64,000 bases of DNA from Bacteroidales bacterium (GTDB lineage: Bacteria; Bacteroidota; Bacteroidia; Bacteroidales; P3). Location of the stretch: the NCBI GenBank assembly GCA_017545365.1, contig JAFWOP010000064.1, positions 48,265 to 112,264 of the forward strand. The letters are read 5' to 3'. Under the pieces are notes generated by a model, which did no database searches, was not told the DNA's origin, and saw nothing but the letters and a program-made list of their open reading frames with translations. Both the position numbers and the translations under genes were made by a program. Positions 35,875 to 43,896 of this stretch are shown one piece after another (within the stretch, counting starts at the first letter, position 1; each line of letters starts with the position of its first letter).

Positions 35875-36515
35875 AAAAAGCAACACTTCTATTCCTAGTC
35901 ACCCTCATCGGTGGATGTGTTTTCGGACAGGTGCGGCAATTCCCCCCTGAAATGAAAGCCGCCTATAACACCTATATGGACATACAACGGGCATTCAAAA
36001 GCGGCAGCAAGTCACACCTGGCGGCCGCCAATCTCAAACTCAAAGCACACACCCCAAACCACTATGGCACCATCCGCATAAAGAGTGGCGACACCGTCTC
36101 CCTCAACCATCACTACATCTATGACCCCCATTTCATCGACAGCCTCATCCAAAACAGGCTGGTCTACTCCAAGGCTCAGGAATACACGCTTCGAGACTCT
36201 GAGCGTGGCCTAAACTCAAGCACCAAGGTGTTGGCCCGGAACTTCGCACTCGATGCCAAGGGCAAAGTCCGCTTCTCCACCGTGGCCAATGGCAAGACCT
36301 GCTTTGCCGTCATCGGCGAGCCCTACGCCCTGCTGACCCTCCGTGTGACCGACAAACAAACCAACAAGGTGTATGGCGGCCGCGAACAAGCCGACACCGG
36401 CAAACCCCATCGCGAGGCCGTAGTCCCCGTACCGCAAGGCGAGTCGCACTCCCTCATCATTGAAGTCATCAACTGTACCAACCATCCCGTCAGTTTTGTA
36501 ATTATTAAAGGATAA
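35871..36515 (+). CDS. Small secreted beta-rich protein of the conflict operon
   Basis: 214 residues with a signal peptide (MKKATLLFLVTLIGGCVFGQ). A Cys at residue 16 is not in a clear lipobox; signal peptidase I cleavage after VFG is more likely. The C-terminal 90 residues look like a beta sandwich resembling pre-peptidase C-terminal (PPC-like) domains (CFAVIGEPYALLTLRVTDK, SHSLIIEVINCTNHPVSF). The function is not recognised. Start and stop overlap with the TIR-FGE gene (ATGA) points to coupled translation. A truncated homologue of its first 46 codons lies at 41349-41489 behind a broken TIR-FGE copy, so the gene order is conserved. It could be a partner or substrate of the CHAT protease. Confidence 0.75.
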   Translation: MKKATLLFLVTLIGGCVFGQVRQFPPEMKAAYNTYMDIQRAFKSGSKSHLAAANLKLKAHTPNHYGTIRIKSGDTVSLNHHYIYDPHFIDSLIQNRLVYSKAQEYTLRDSERGLNSSTKVLARNFALDAKGKVRFSTVANGKTCFAVIGEPYALLTLRVTDKQTNKVYGGREQADTGKPHREAVVPVPQGESHSLIIEVINCTNHPVSFVIIKG

Positions 36516-36534
36516 TCAACAAACCTTCAATACC

Positions 36535-39500
36535 ATGAAGAAAATCATCTTACTCTTTCTGCTGTCCGCCACCACAAACCTGCTGTGGGCGCAGACAAAC
36601 CCCGACACCCTCATCGCACAAGCCTCGCGGCTGGAAAAACAGGACCAATGGGCCGCTGCCGCCGCCTTATACGGCCAGGCCTTCGACCTCATGCCCAACC
36701 ATCAGACACCCCAAGCTGCCAACTGCCTGCACCTATGGGGCAGGGCACTGCTGAACTCCGAAAACAACACCGAGGGCAGAAAACGCACCCTCCAAGCAAT
36801 GGAACTCCGCAAACAACTGTTTGGTGAAGTGAACGAGGACTACATCAACTCACTCAACAACTACGCTCAATCCTTCTCTTACGGCGAAGGAAAGGACCTG
36901 TCCAAAGCCATCGGCCTACAGCAGCAGGTGATGCAGCTCTGCCAAAAGCTCCAACACCCGCACCCTAACATCGGACTATACACATTCAACATGGGGAAAC
37001 TCTACTTTACTATCGACGATACGGCAAACATCATAAAGTATTGGGAACAGGCCCTGCCCCTAGTCGAAAAACACGGTAGGATGTACGAAATAATACTCGA
37101 AGCCCTCGGTTTAATCTACCTCGACCAAAACGACTTTCCCAACAGCAAACGAATGATGAAACTGACCGTGGAACACAACGAGCAAGAACTAAAAAAGGAA
37201 TGCCCCGACGTGAACTGCCTGCTCGAAAGAGCAGATATGTACACCGAAATGGGCGACAATGTGGAAGCCGACCGCCACTTCCTGAAAGCACTGGAACTCG
37301 CCAAGTCCTACAAAGACCGTATTGAGGCCAACAAACGGTACGCCAAGCACAAAGCCATGATACTGAAAGACTACAAAACCGGTGCCGAATACCAGCTGGC
37401 CGCCGTCAAACTAATCGAAGACACTTTAGGCCATAACGATATGTATGCCAAATATATCAACCAAGCCGGCCTCTACTACTACTTCAGCAAAGACTACCCC
37501 CGCTCTATCGACTGCTACCAAAAAGCACTGCGCCACTATACCGTACTATCCTCTGATGCCGCCCTGGACAATGCCGTTCAGCTGTGGATGCGCATCGGCA
37601 ACTCCTACAGCGCAATGAAAGACTACCCCAATGCCATCAAATACCTCTCAATGACAGTAACCCAACTCGAACAGTCAGCCCGCACCGATGATGAACAATA
37701 CCCCAAGGCCCTTGAACGCCTTGCTTCCGCACAAAAGTCTAACAAAGACTATGACTCGGCCATCCTCAACTACAACAAAGCACTACAACACTACAAACTA
37801 CAAGGAAACGTAAAAGAATACTCCAGCACAATGACCAGTTTGGAACTCTGCTATGCACGTGCGGGTCGGTACGACGAGTTCAACTCGCTCCTTTCCAAAG
37901 AAGCCCAAGACCCCTTACTACAACAGTATGAAGCAGACAGCCGCGCCGAATCGGAGCAGATTATTGCCCAAAGCAAAGGCCTTCTCGACCTCGACCGGCA
38001 ATATATGGGACATCTGGCATGCGCCACCACCCTCTCGACTATAGCCGGATTTTACCACAACCTCGACCAATACGACAGCTGCGTACACTACTACGAGCTC
38101 TACATGTCCGCGCTGCGCGAAGGCCTCCGCGAACAATTCCGCTTCCAAAACGAGACCGAACGCCTCATCCTGTGGAACCAGCACGCCTCCAACATTCAGG
38201 AAATCTACGAGCTGCTGGTCTCCCTGCCCCAGGGACAAGAGCACCTCTTCCCCCGTCTCTCCGCCCTCGCCTACGATGCCGCACTCCTCTCCAAAGGCAT
38301 ACTCCTCAACTCCTCCGTCTCCATCAGCAAAGTGCTGCAGGAAAACGGCGACACCCGCCTGATTGAAATATACGAGCAATCAAAAGCCAACCTTCGGGAA
38401 ATTGAACGTTTGCGCAATGAGGCCACAACCGACGACGACCTCGACAAAATCCTCGACCTCGACAAAAAGAATAAGCAGCTGGAATCCACCCTCTACCGCA
38501 AAAGCAGCGATTTCGCCCATTTCACCGACTACATCGCCTACACCTGGAAGGATGTGCAGAAGGCATTGAAACCCACCGACGTGGCCATCGAATTCCTAGC
38601 CATCAAGACTTCGGTAATCGACACCGAAAACTACATGGCCGCACTCATTCTCACCTCCGATGCCACATACCCCATAGCACTTCCCATATGTAACCTGATA
38701 GAGGTAAAAGTGATGGAACAGTTTGAACCCCTGTTCGACATAGACTACTTCTTATGGGGCAACATACACCAGATACTCGAAGGCAAGAAACGTATATTCT
38801 TCTCCGCCGACGGCGGCTTCCACCGTGTGGCTGTCGAATACCTCAAATACGACGGCGCACCCCTGTCCGAGAAATTCGAAGTCTACCGCCTCTCATCCAC
38901 CAAGGCCATCTGTTCGCCACGCCAGAAGTTGACGCACGACAACGCAGTCCTCTTCGGCAACATCAACTATTTCGAGCAGGGCATCAACCGCCAAAGTGCC
39001 GCCCAACTAGCTGAAGCCCTCCGCACGAGCGGCGGAAGGCTCACCGAAAACACCCAATTCGCCGAACTCCCTTCCACCAAAAAAGAAGTCGAAGGCATCA
39101 AAAAGATGCTCCAACAAATCAAAGCCAAGAATGTGCAGCTCTACGATGACACCATAGCGGGGAAGAACGCATTTCTAGCCACCAGCGGTTCACAAGTGGA
39201 CATACTCCACTTGGCCACCCATGGCGGCTTCGACCCCAGCGAGTCCGCCACTGAGCTGGACGCTATGAAAGCCAGCTACCTAGTCTTTTCCGGAGCCAGC
39301 CTGACGGACAAAGAGAACAGCATCGCCACCGCCGACGAGGTAGCACGCATGAACCTCCGCCGATGCCGTCTGGCCGTCCTCTCGGCCTGTGAGACCGGAC
39401 TGGCCATATCGGGCGGCGACGGCCCCTTCGGCCTGCAGCGCGGCTTCAAAAACGCCGGAGTAGGCACCCTACTGATGAGCCTCAAACCCGTCCACGACGA

Positions 39501-39663
39501 GACCACCGCAAAGCTGATGCTCCACTTCTACCGCCACCTCTTGGTGGAAAACCAGTCACCCCGCAAGGCTCTGGTGGGCGCCCAGCGCGACCTCCGCGCC
39601 GAAGGCTACACCGACAGCAAGTACTGGACCCCCTTCATCCTGCTCGACGCGAATTTCGAATAG
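36535..39663 (+). CDS. Secreted TPR-CHAT caspase-like protease
   Basis: 1042 residues. A signal peptide (MKKIILLFLLSATTNLLWAQ) is followed by a long array of TPR-like helical repeats (about 25-490; for example YYYFSKDYPRSIDCYQKALR and YPNAIKYLSMTVTQLE) and a helical linker. The C-terminal CHAT domain (about 760-1040) has its catalytic dyad in HLATHGG (His896) and LSACETG (Cys952), and FGLQRGFKNAGVGTLLMS is typical. CHAT proteases cleave protein substrates and are effectors in several defence systems. Export to the periplasm sets this one apart from the cytosolic defence examples. It is the last gene of the operon, 19 bp after the small secreted protein. Confidence 0.92.
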   Translation: MKKIILLFLLSATTNLLWAQTNPDTLIAQASRLEKQDQWAAAAALYGQAFDLMPNHQTPQAANCLHLWGRALLNSENNTEGRKRTLQAMELRKQLFGEVNEDYINSLNNYAQSFSYGEGKDLSKAIGLQQQVMQLCQKLQHPHPNIGLYTFNMGKLYFTIDDTANIIKYWEQALPLVEKHGRMYEIILEALGLIYLDQNDFPNSKRMMKLTVEHNEQELKKECPDVNCLLERADMYTEMGDNVEADRHFLKALELAKSYKDRIEANKRYAKHKAMILKDYKTGAEYQLAAVKLIEDTLGHNDMYAKYINQAGLYYYFSKDYPRSIDCYQKALRHYTVLSSDAALDNAVQLWMRIGNSYSAMKDYPNAIKYLSMTVTQLEQSARTDDEQYPKALERLASAQKSNKDYDSAILNYNKALQHYKLQGNVKEYSSTMTSLELCYARAGRYDEFNSLLSKEAQDPLLQQYEADSRAESEQIIAQSKGLLDLDRQYMGHLACATTLSTIAGFYHNLDQYDSCVHYYELYMSALREGLREQFRFQNETERLILWNQHASNIQEIYELLVSLPQGQEHLFPRLSALAYDAALLSKGILLNSSVSISKVLQENGDTRLIEIYEQSKANLREIERLRNEATTDDDLDKILDLDKKNKQLESTLYRKSSDFAHFTDYIAYTWKDVQKALKPTDVAIEFLAIKTSVIDTENYMAALILTSDATYPIALPICNLIEVKVMEQFEPLFDIDYFLWGNIHQILEGKKRIFFSADGGFHRVAVEYLKYDGAPLSEKFEVYRLSSTKAICSPRQKLTHDNAVLFGNINYFEQGINRQSAAQLAEALRTSGGRLTENTQFAELPSTKKEVEGIKKMLQQIKAKNVQLYDDTIAGKNAFLATSGSQVDILHLATHGGFDPSESATELDAMKASYLVFSGASLTDKENSIATADEVARMNLRRCRLAVLSACETGLAISGGDGPFGLQRGFKNAGVGTLLMSLKPVHDETTAKLMLHFYRHLLVENQSPRKALVGAQRDLRAEGYTDSKYWTPFILLDANFE

Positions 39664-39685
39664 CCATGCGGTTAGGACAGATACA

Positions 39686-39739
39686 GCCGGGGCGGATTTG
39701 CATTCCGCCCCGGCAGAGTTATGGATTTGTAATTCATAA
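39686..39739. repeat. Pair of hairpins after the CHAT gene
   Basis: GCCGGGGCGGA (39686-39696) pairs perfectly with 39704-39714 around TTTGCAT. A second hairpin (TTATGGATT/AATTCATAA, 39719-39739) has one wobble pair. Both are centred on ATTTG-containing loops, as in REP-like palindromes. They could end the operon, although no T-tract follows. Confidence 0.6.
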
Positions 39740-39792
39740 GCAACACATACCCATGTTCGCTGTGAGTTACAAACCCACCATTCAATTGGGTA

Positions 39793-40353
39793 TTATTCTA
39801 TTTTATCACACAGCATTTTATAAGTTATCGCCCCTCCCAATATAGTAGAATTACCTGTAGCCCATATTACCATATTACTTTCGGTTATTGAAATAATTGT
39901 GCTACTATAATCAAAAGTAGAACCATAATTTATTTCCCCATTTGGATATTCTGAATCACCATCAGTACCACCTATTGATTCTAGTATCAGGTAATTCGGA
40001 ATAAGCATGTCCAAATGATGCTTATACAATGCGAACGACCCTTCTCCAGACCATGATTTGTCAACATATCTAACATAACTTGCTCCATATGGGTCGTGAT
40101 GCAAATCCCTATGCCATACACCACTTCCAATTAATTCTCCCGAATCCTTGAATTCCAAGGTCCCTTTCCAATGTAAGTCACCTGTTCCTGTAATTTCATC
40201 CATCTGTACACTCCATTTCCCAATAAGAAGGTTGTAGATTTCGTTGTCGTTGGAAGGTATAGAATACCCACCATCTTCTTTTGTACAGGAACTGAAGATT
40301 CCAACCAGCGCAACGCAGAGCAGCATCGCAAATACTTTTAATTTGTTTGTCAT
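39793..40353 (-). CDS. Lipocalin-like lipoprotein
   Basis: 186 residues with a lipoprotein signal (MTNKLKVFAMLLCVALVGIF, then SSC, Cys near residue 23). The body starts with IYNLLIGKWSVQMDEI and proceeds through beta strands ending in a KMLCDKIE tail, the layout of Bacteroidota lipocalin-like lipoproteins. The function is unknown. The gene is visibly richer in A+T than its neighbours and lies antisense between the CHAT operon and pseudogene debris, so it may be a later acquisition. Its ATG overlaps the stop of a small upstream frame (40350-40544). Confidence 0.7.
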   Translation of the reverse strand: MTNKLKVFAMLLCVALVGIFSSCTKEDGGYSIPSNDNEIYNLLIGKWSVQMDEITGTGDLHWKGTLEFKDSGELIGSGVWHRDLHHDPYGASYVRYVDKSWSGEGSFALYKHHLDMLIPNYLILESIGGTDGDSEYPNGEINYGSTFDYSSTIISITESNMVIWATGNSTILGGAITYKMLCDKIE

Positions 40354-40544
40354 TGTATTGTGTTTTTAAGTTCTGCACCGCGAGGCTCGTCGGAGTGCCA
40401 GACAATAAAGAAAGTGGAGCCATCCATTGAAACCCTATTTTCACATAGTGGGGCTGGACTCCCTGAATAACAAAAATAAAGTTCGGTGAATTGCTCCACC
40501 ATGGATGTATCGTAATAGTTACGAATACTCGCCACAGCGGACAT
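40350..40544 (-). CDS. Possible 64-residue protein coupled to the lipoprotein gene
   Basis: The frame starts MSAVASIRNYYDTSMVEQFT behind an AGAGAAG ribosome-binding-like site and ends with a TGA overlapping the lipoprotein ATG (ATGA). A promoter-like -7 box lies 113 bp upstream. No signal peptide or known family is seen. The middle (SGSPAPLCENRVSMDGSTFF) may be a fragment of a larger protein. The overlap and ribosome-binding site favour a real gene; lack of homology to anything I know keeps this low. Confidence 0.35.
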   Translation of the reverse strand: MSAVASIRNYYDTSMVEQFTELYFCYSGSPAPLCENRVSMDGSTFFIVWHSDEPRGAELKNTIQ

Positions 40545-40656
40545 TCATCTTCTCTTTATTCCTTGTTATTCATTGCGAAATGTCCAGTTTCACTATGTTA
40601 GGAATAAGGCGAAAATGCGCTTTCTTTGCAAACCATATACTATCGGTTTGCAAATG

Positions 40657-40664
40657 CAAAAATA
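40657..40664 (-). promoter_or_regulatory. -7 element upstream of the small frame and lipoprotein
   Basis: TATTTTTG on the minus strand, within an AT-rich gap. It would give a transcript starting about 105 nt before the frame at 40544. Confidence 0.45.
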
Positions 40665-40848
40665 CACTTTTTTTCTGACATAACAACAAAAAAACAACAG
40701 AATAAGGAAAAAGCTGCCGCACCTTTTTAGTTTTTACCTCCTACCTTTTTACTTTCATCAACCAGATTACAATTCCGCCCAACTGGATCTGTGCCACTCA
40801 ACTGTCCCCCATTAGGACCAGCAACTAGTTGATTAAGCAAAATATAAA

Positions 40849-40901
40849 ATAAGTATAAGTTCTTTTTAGGGGCTTCATTCCTAAAAAGAATTTACACTTA
40901 T
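40849..40901. repeat. 22-bp near-perfect hairpin
   Basis: ATAAGTATAAGTTCTTTTTA(GG) at 40849-40870 pairs with 40880-40901 at 20 of 22 positions plus one G-T pair, with a 9-nt loop. The inner 11 bp are perfect. It may be a terminator or a mobile-element end at the border of the rearranged segment. Confidence 0.6.
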
Positions 40902-40946
40902 CTTACATCTGCCTTACAACGAGCGAAGGCGATGGGTATAGTCGGC

Positions 40947-40987
40947 TAGTAGGCGCGGGCGAAGATGACGCGGCGGTGGGAGGGCTG
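40947..40987 (-). pseudogene. Duplicated 3' end of proS
   Basis: These 41 bases are identical to 42307-42347, the last 13 codons and stop of proS, in the same orientation. They are joined directly to a TIR-FGE fragment that reads the other way. This is a breakpoint scar. Confidence 0.85.
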
Positions 40988-41334
40988 CCCGTGCAAGTCG
41001 CAAACAACAGAAATACAAGTATGCCGGCAGCGACGACCCCGCATCAGTCGCATGGTTCGCGGCAAACTCTAGTGGAAAACCCCACAACTGCGACGGCACC
41101 CTGAGCTCCAATGGAGGCAACCTCTTCGACATGAGCGGCAACGTGTATGAATGGTGTAGCGATGCTTTCCGACCCTTTGGAGCCGCCCCCGATGAGGTGG
41201 TCCCTGGCGTCAATCCATGAGTGGTCAAAGGCGGCTGCTACCCCTCCGCCCCCTGCGACCTGCGCGTCACCCACCGCGACACCCATGAGAGCAACTCTCG
41301 TTCCGACGACATTGACCTTCGATTAATACTCTGA
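40988..41334 (+). pseudogene. Decayed FGE-domain end of a second TIR-FGE gene
   Basis: The plus strand reads KYAGSDDPASVAWFAANSSG, then GNVYEWCSDAFRPFGAAP, then VVKGGCYPSAPCDLRVTHRD, colinear with the end of the TIR-FGE gene at about 35540-35856. An in-frame TGA (41218-41220) replaces the Arg before VVKGG and another ends the frame at 41332. Everything upstream of the FGE middle is missing. Differences from the intact copy fall at all base types, so this is divergence after duplication, not adenine-directed diversification. Confidence 0.85.
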
Positions 41335-41348
41335 AAATTTAGCAGTCT

Positions 41349-41489
41349 ATGAAAAAAGCAACCCTTTTAATTCTTATCACTCTCTTATGCGGAAGCGCAT
41401 TCGGACAAGTAAGAGAATTCCCTCCCGACATGAGAGCCGCTTACAAATTATACGCCTTTCTTCATAAACATATTTACCCTGCCCACTGA
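41349..41489 (+). pseudogene. Truncated copy of the small secreted protein gene
   Basis: A 46-codon frame reads MKKATLLILITLLCGSAFGQ followed by VREFPPDMRAAYKLYAF and then unrelated residues to TGA. It matches the first ~37 residues of the protein at 35871-36515, including its position behind a TIR-FGE end. The rest of that gene and the CHAT gene are absent. A short secreted peptide could still be made. Confidence 0.75.
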
Positions 41490-41564
41490 GTATATTTTTT
41501 TTGCACCTCATGTAAGAAATTGGGCTGTTTTGCGTCTATAAATAAGGACAAACACAATTTTACC

Positions 41565-42248
41565 ATGAAATTCTCAGCCTTGAACTTTTCTCTAATTCTT
41601 TCGCTTCTGGCCGCTGGCTGCGGAGTCTATACCCCTCAAGGGTCCGATATCCCCCTTATCGACCATCGTGACATGGTGAACCTGGGCGGCAGCATCTCGC
41701 TTGCCCACGCCCAAGGCAATCTCTCAGTCGGCATCACCGACCGTCTGGCCACAGCCATTTCCTGCTCTTACGGGTTCGACCACAAATACTATGCCCAAGG
41801 CATGGCAGGATGGTACCGTCCCATCGGGAGTGGTGTGCTGGAACTCTACGGCGGTTTTGGCTGGGGACACGGCAAACAATACCACGACCCCGACCCTGGC
41901 GAAGGTGCCATAGGCAACTACCAGCTATATTACGCTCAGGCCGACTATGGCTGGAACAACCTTGCTAACAAACACCTCGACATTGGCTTCGCCCTGAAGG
42001 CAGGACTGCTCCACAGCGACCTACAGCGAATTGACCCCTCTATCATTTACCTCCCAGGACTAATGCCATCCAACCACCTCCTGCTCGAACCTACTGCTCA
42101 AGTTCGAGTAGGATGGGAGCACTTTAAGTTCAGCATTGCACTTGCCTTCTGTTATTTGGCCCCTCGGAACAGATGGGACAGCCCTGCTCTCTTTCCTTAC
42201 GACCCCCTCAACCTCACCCTCGGCCTGACGATTAAACTAAAGAAGTAA
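41565..42248 (+). CDS. Outer-membrane beta-barrel lipoprotein
   Basis: 227 residues from the ATG at 41565 (MKFSALNFSLILSLLAAGC), a clear lipoprotein signal with the acylated Cys at residue 19. An in-frame ATG at 41520 would bury the signal and is rejected. The mature part has alternating strands rich in Gly, Tyr and aromatic residues (LELYGGFGWGHGKQYHDPDP, LTLGLTIKLKK at the end), the pattern of small outer-membrane barrels. The function is unknown. It converges on proS. Confidence 0.75.
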   Translation: MKFSALNFSLILSLLAAGCGVYTPQGSDIPLIDHRDMVNLGGSISLAHAQGNLSVGITDRLATAISCSYGFDHKYYAQGMAGWYRPIGSGVLELYGGFGWGHGKQYHDPDPGEGAIGNYQLYYAQADYGWNNLANKHLDIGFALKAGLLHSDLQRIDPSIIYLPGLMPSNHLLLEPTAQVRVGWEHFKFSIALAFCYLAPRNRWDSPALFPYDPLNLTLGLTIKLKK

Positions 42249-42305
42249 ATAGATTAGAGGTTAGGGGTTAGAGGTTAGCGTTGGCTGCCGCCTTACCTCT
42301 AAACG
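42249..42305. repeat. GGTTAGAG word repeat between convergent genes
   Basis: TTAGAGGTTAGGGGTTAGAG words face TTACCTCTAA on the far side and can form a hairpin. It may terminate both the barrel lipoprotein gene and proS. Confidence 0.5.
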
Positions 42306-43778
42306 TTAGTAGGCGCGGGCGAAGATGACGCGGCGGTGGGAGGGCTGGCCGGTGAGGATGCAGCGGCCTTCCTCTTCGGGTGCGTCGTAGGGGATGCAGC
42401 GGATGGTGGCCTTGGTGAGCTCTTTGATGCGTTCTTCGGTCTCGGTGGTGCCGTCCCAGTGGCAGAGGAGGAAGCCGCCCTTTTCGATTTCTTCTTGGAA
42501 CTGTTCCCAGGTGTCGACACGGCGGGTATTGGCTTGGCGGAAGTCGGCGGCACGCTGCAGGAGGCTGCGCTGGATGTCGTCCATGAGCTGCGCCACGTGG
42601 TCGGCGATGCCTTCGATGGGCATGGTGATTTTCTCCAAGGTGTCGCGACGGCATACTTCGCAGGTGCCGTTCTCGAGGTCGCGGGGGCCGATGGCGAGGC
42701 GCACGGGGACGCCTTTGAATTCGTATTCGGTGAACTTCCAGCCGGGCTTGTACTCGGTGCGGTTGTCGTAGCGGACGGTGAGGCCTTTGGCTTTGAGGGA
42801 GTCGATAAGGGGTGCGATGTGGGCGTCGAGCTCGGCCATCTGCTCGCTGGTCTTGCAGATGGGGACGATGGCGACCTGTATGGGGGCGAGCTTGGGGGGC
42901 AGGACGAGGCCGTTGTCGTCGCTGTGGGTCATGATGAGGGCACCCATGAGGCGGGTGGAGACGCCCCAGGAGGTGGCCCATACGTATTCGAGCTGGTTCT
43001 CTTTGTTGAGGAATTGCACTTCGAAGGCCTTGGCGAAGTTCTGACCGAGGAAGTGGGAGGTGCCGGCCTGGAGTGCTTTGCCGTCCTGCATCATGGCTTC
43101 GATGCAGAAGGTGTCGAGGGCTCCGGCGAAGCGTTCGTTGGGCGACTTGACGCCTTTGATGACGGGCACGGCCATCCAGTTTTCGGCAAAGTCGGCATAG
43201 ACATCGAGCATGCGGCGGGCTTCTTCTTCGGCCTCCTCACGGGTGGCGTGGGCGGTGTGGCCTTCCTGCCAGAGGAACTCGGCGGTGCGGAGGAACATGC
43301 GGGTGCGCATCTCCCAGCGGACCACGTTGGCCCATTGGTTGCAGAGGATGGGGAGGTCGCGGTAGGACTTAATCCAGTTTTTGTAGGTGCTCCAGATGAT
43401 GGTTTCGGAGGTGGGGCGTACGATGAGCTCCTCTTCGAGACGTGCGGCGGGGTCGACGACGACGCCGGTGCCGTCGGGGTTGTTCATGAGGCGGTGGTGG
43501 GTGACGACGGCGCATTCTTTGGCGAAGCCTTCGACATGCTCGGCCTCACGGCTGAGGAACGACTTGGGGATGAAGAGGGGGAAGTAGGCGTTTTGGTGGC
43601 CGGTGGCCTTGAACATGTCGTCGAGGGCGCGCTGCATTTTCTCCCAGATGGCATAGCCATAGGGTTTGATGACCATGCATCCGCGGACGGCGGAGTTCTC
43701 GGCCAGGTCGGCCCGCACGACCAGTTCGTTATACCATTCGGAGTAGTTCTCGGAGCGTTTTACAAAATCTTTTGCCAT
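42306..43778 (-). CDS. proS: Prolyl-tRNA synthetase (archaeal/eukaryotic-like type)
   Basis: 490 residues, the short class II form without the bacterial editing insert and with a C-terminal zinc-binding-like extension ending in IFARAY. Motif 2 lies around [30 protein letters not shown] (split across 230-260) and motif 3 near [20 protein letters not shown]. It charges tRNA-Pro with proline. The last 41 bases of the gene are duplicated at 40947-40987. Confidence 0.95.
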   Translation of the reverse strand: MAKDFVKRSENYSEWYNELVVRADLAENSAVRGCMVIKPYGYAIWEKMQRALDDMFKATGHQNAYFPLFIPKSFLSREAEHVEGFAKECAVVTHHRLMNNPDGTGVVVDPAARLEEELIVRPTSETIIWSTYKNWIKSYRDLPILCNQWANVVRWEMRTRMFLRTAEFLWQEGHTAHATREEAEEEARRMLDVYADFAENWMAVPVIKGVKSPNERFAGALDTFCIEAMMQDGKALQAGTSHFLGQNFAKAFEVQFLNKENQLEYVWATSWGVSTRLMGALIMTHSDDNGLVLPPKLAPIQVAIVPICKTSEQMAELDAHIAPLIDSLKAKGLTVRYDNRTEYKPGWKFTEYEFKGVPVRLAIGPRDLENGTCEVCRRDTLEKITMPIEGIADHVAQLMDDIQRSLLQRAADFRQANTRRVDTWEQFQEEIEKGGFLLCHWDGTTETEERIKELTKATIRCIPYDAPEEEGRCILTGQPSHRRVIFARAY

Positions 43779-43806
43779 AGGTGTTTTGCGGTTTTATGTA
43801 TTTTTT

Positions 43807-43838
43807 TTTGTTGTAATCAAATAAATTGCGTAATTTTG
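43807..43838 (+). promoter_or_regulatory. Promoter of the barrel gene at 43897
   Basis: TTTG (43807-43810), a 20-bp spacer and TAATTTTG (43831-43838). It lies within the divergent gap to proS and places the TTG at 43843 at the transcription start, supporting the later ATG. Confidence 0.7.
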
Positions 43839-43896
43839 CAGTTTGAAATCTGCCGCAGTTTTGCGGATGCAAAATTACGAAATAATATCATATTTA

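Larger units (their letters stand above)
40545..40946. other. AT-rich gap before the pseudogene debris
   Basis: This stretch holds the minus-strand promoter (40657-40664) and the long hairpin at 40849-40901. Otherwise I see no gene; the sequence between 40700 and 40850 gives no family resemblance in any frame. Confidence 0.5.

Noticed and set aside
35519..41334. FGE copy at 40988-41334 as template repeat of a diversity-generating retroelement
   Set aside because: Differences between the two FGE copies fall at all bases, not mainly at adenines of one copy. The second copy carries stops, and no reverse transcriptase is in the window. It is a decayed paralogue.
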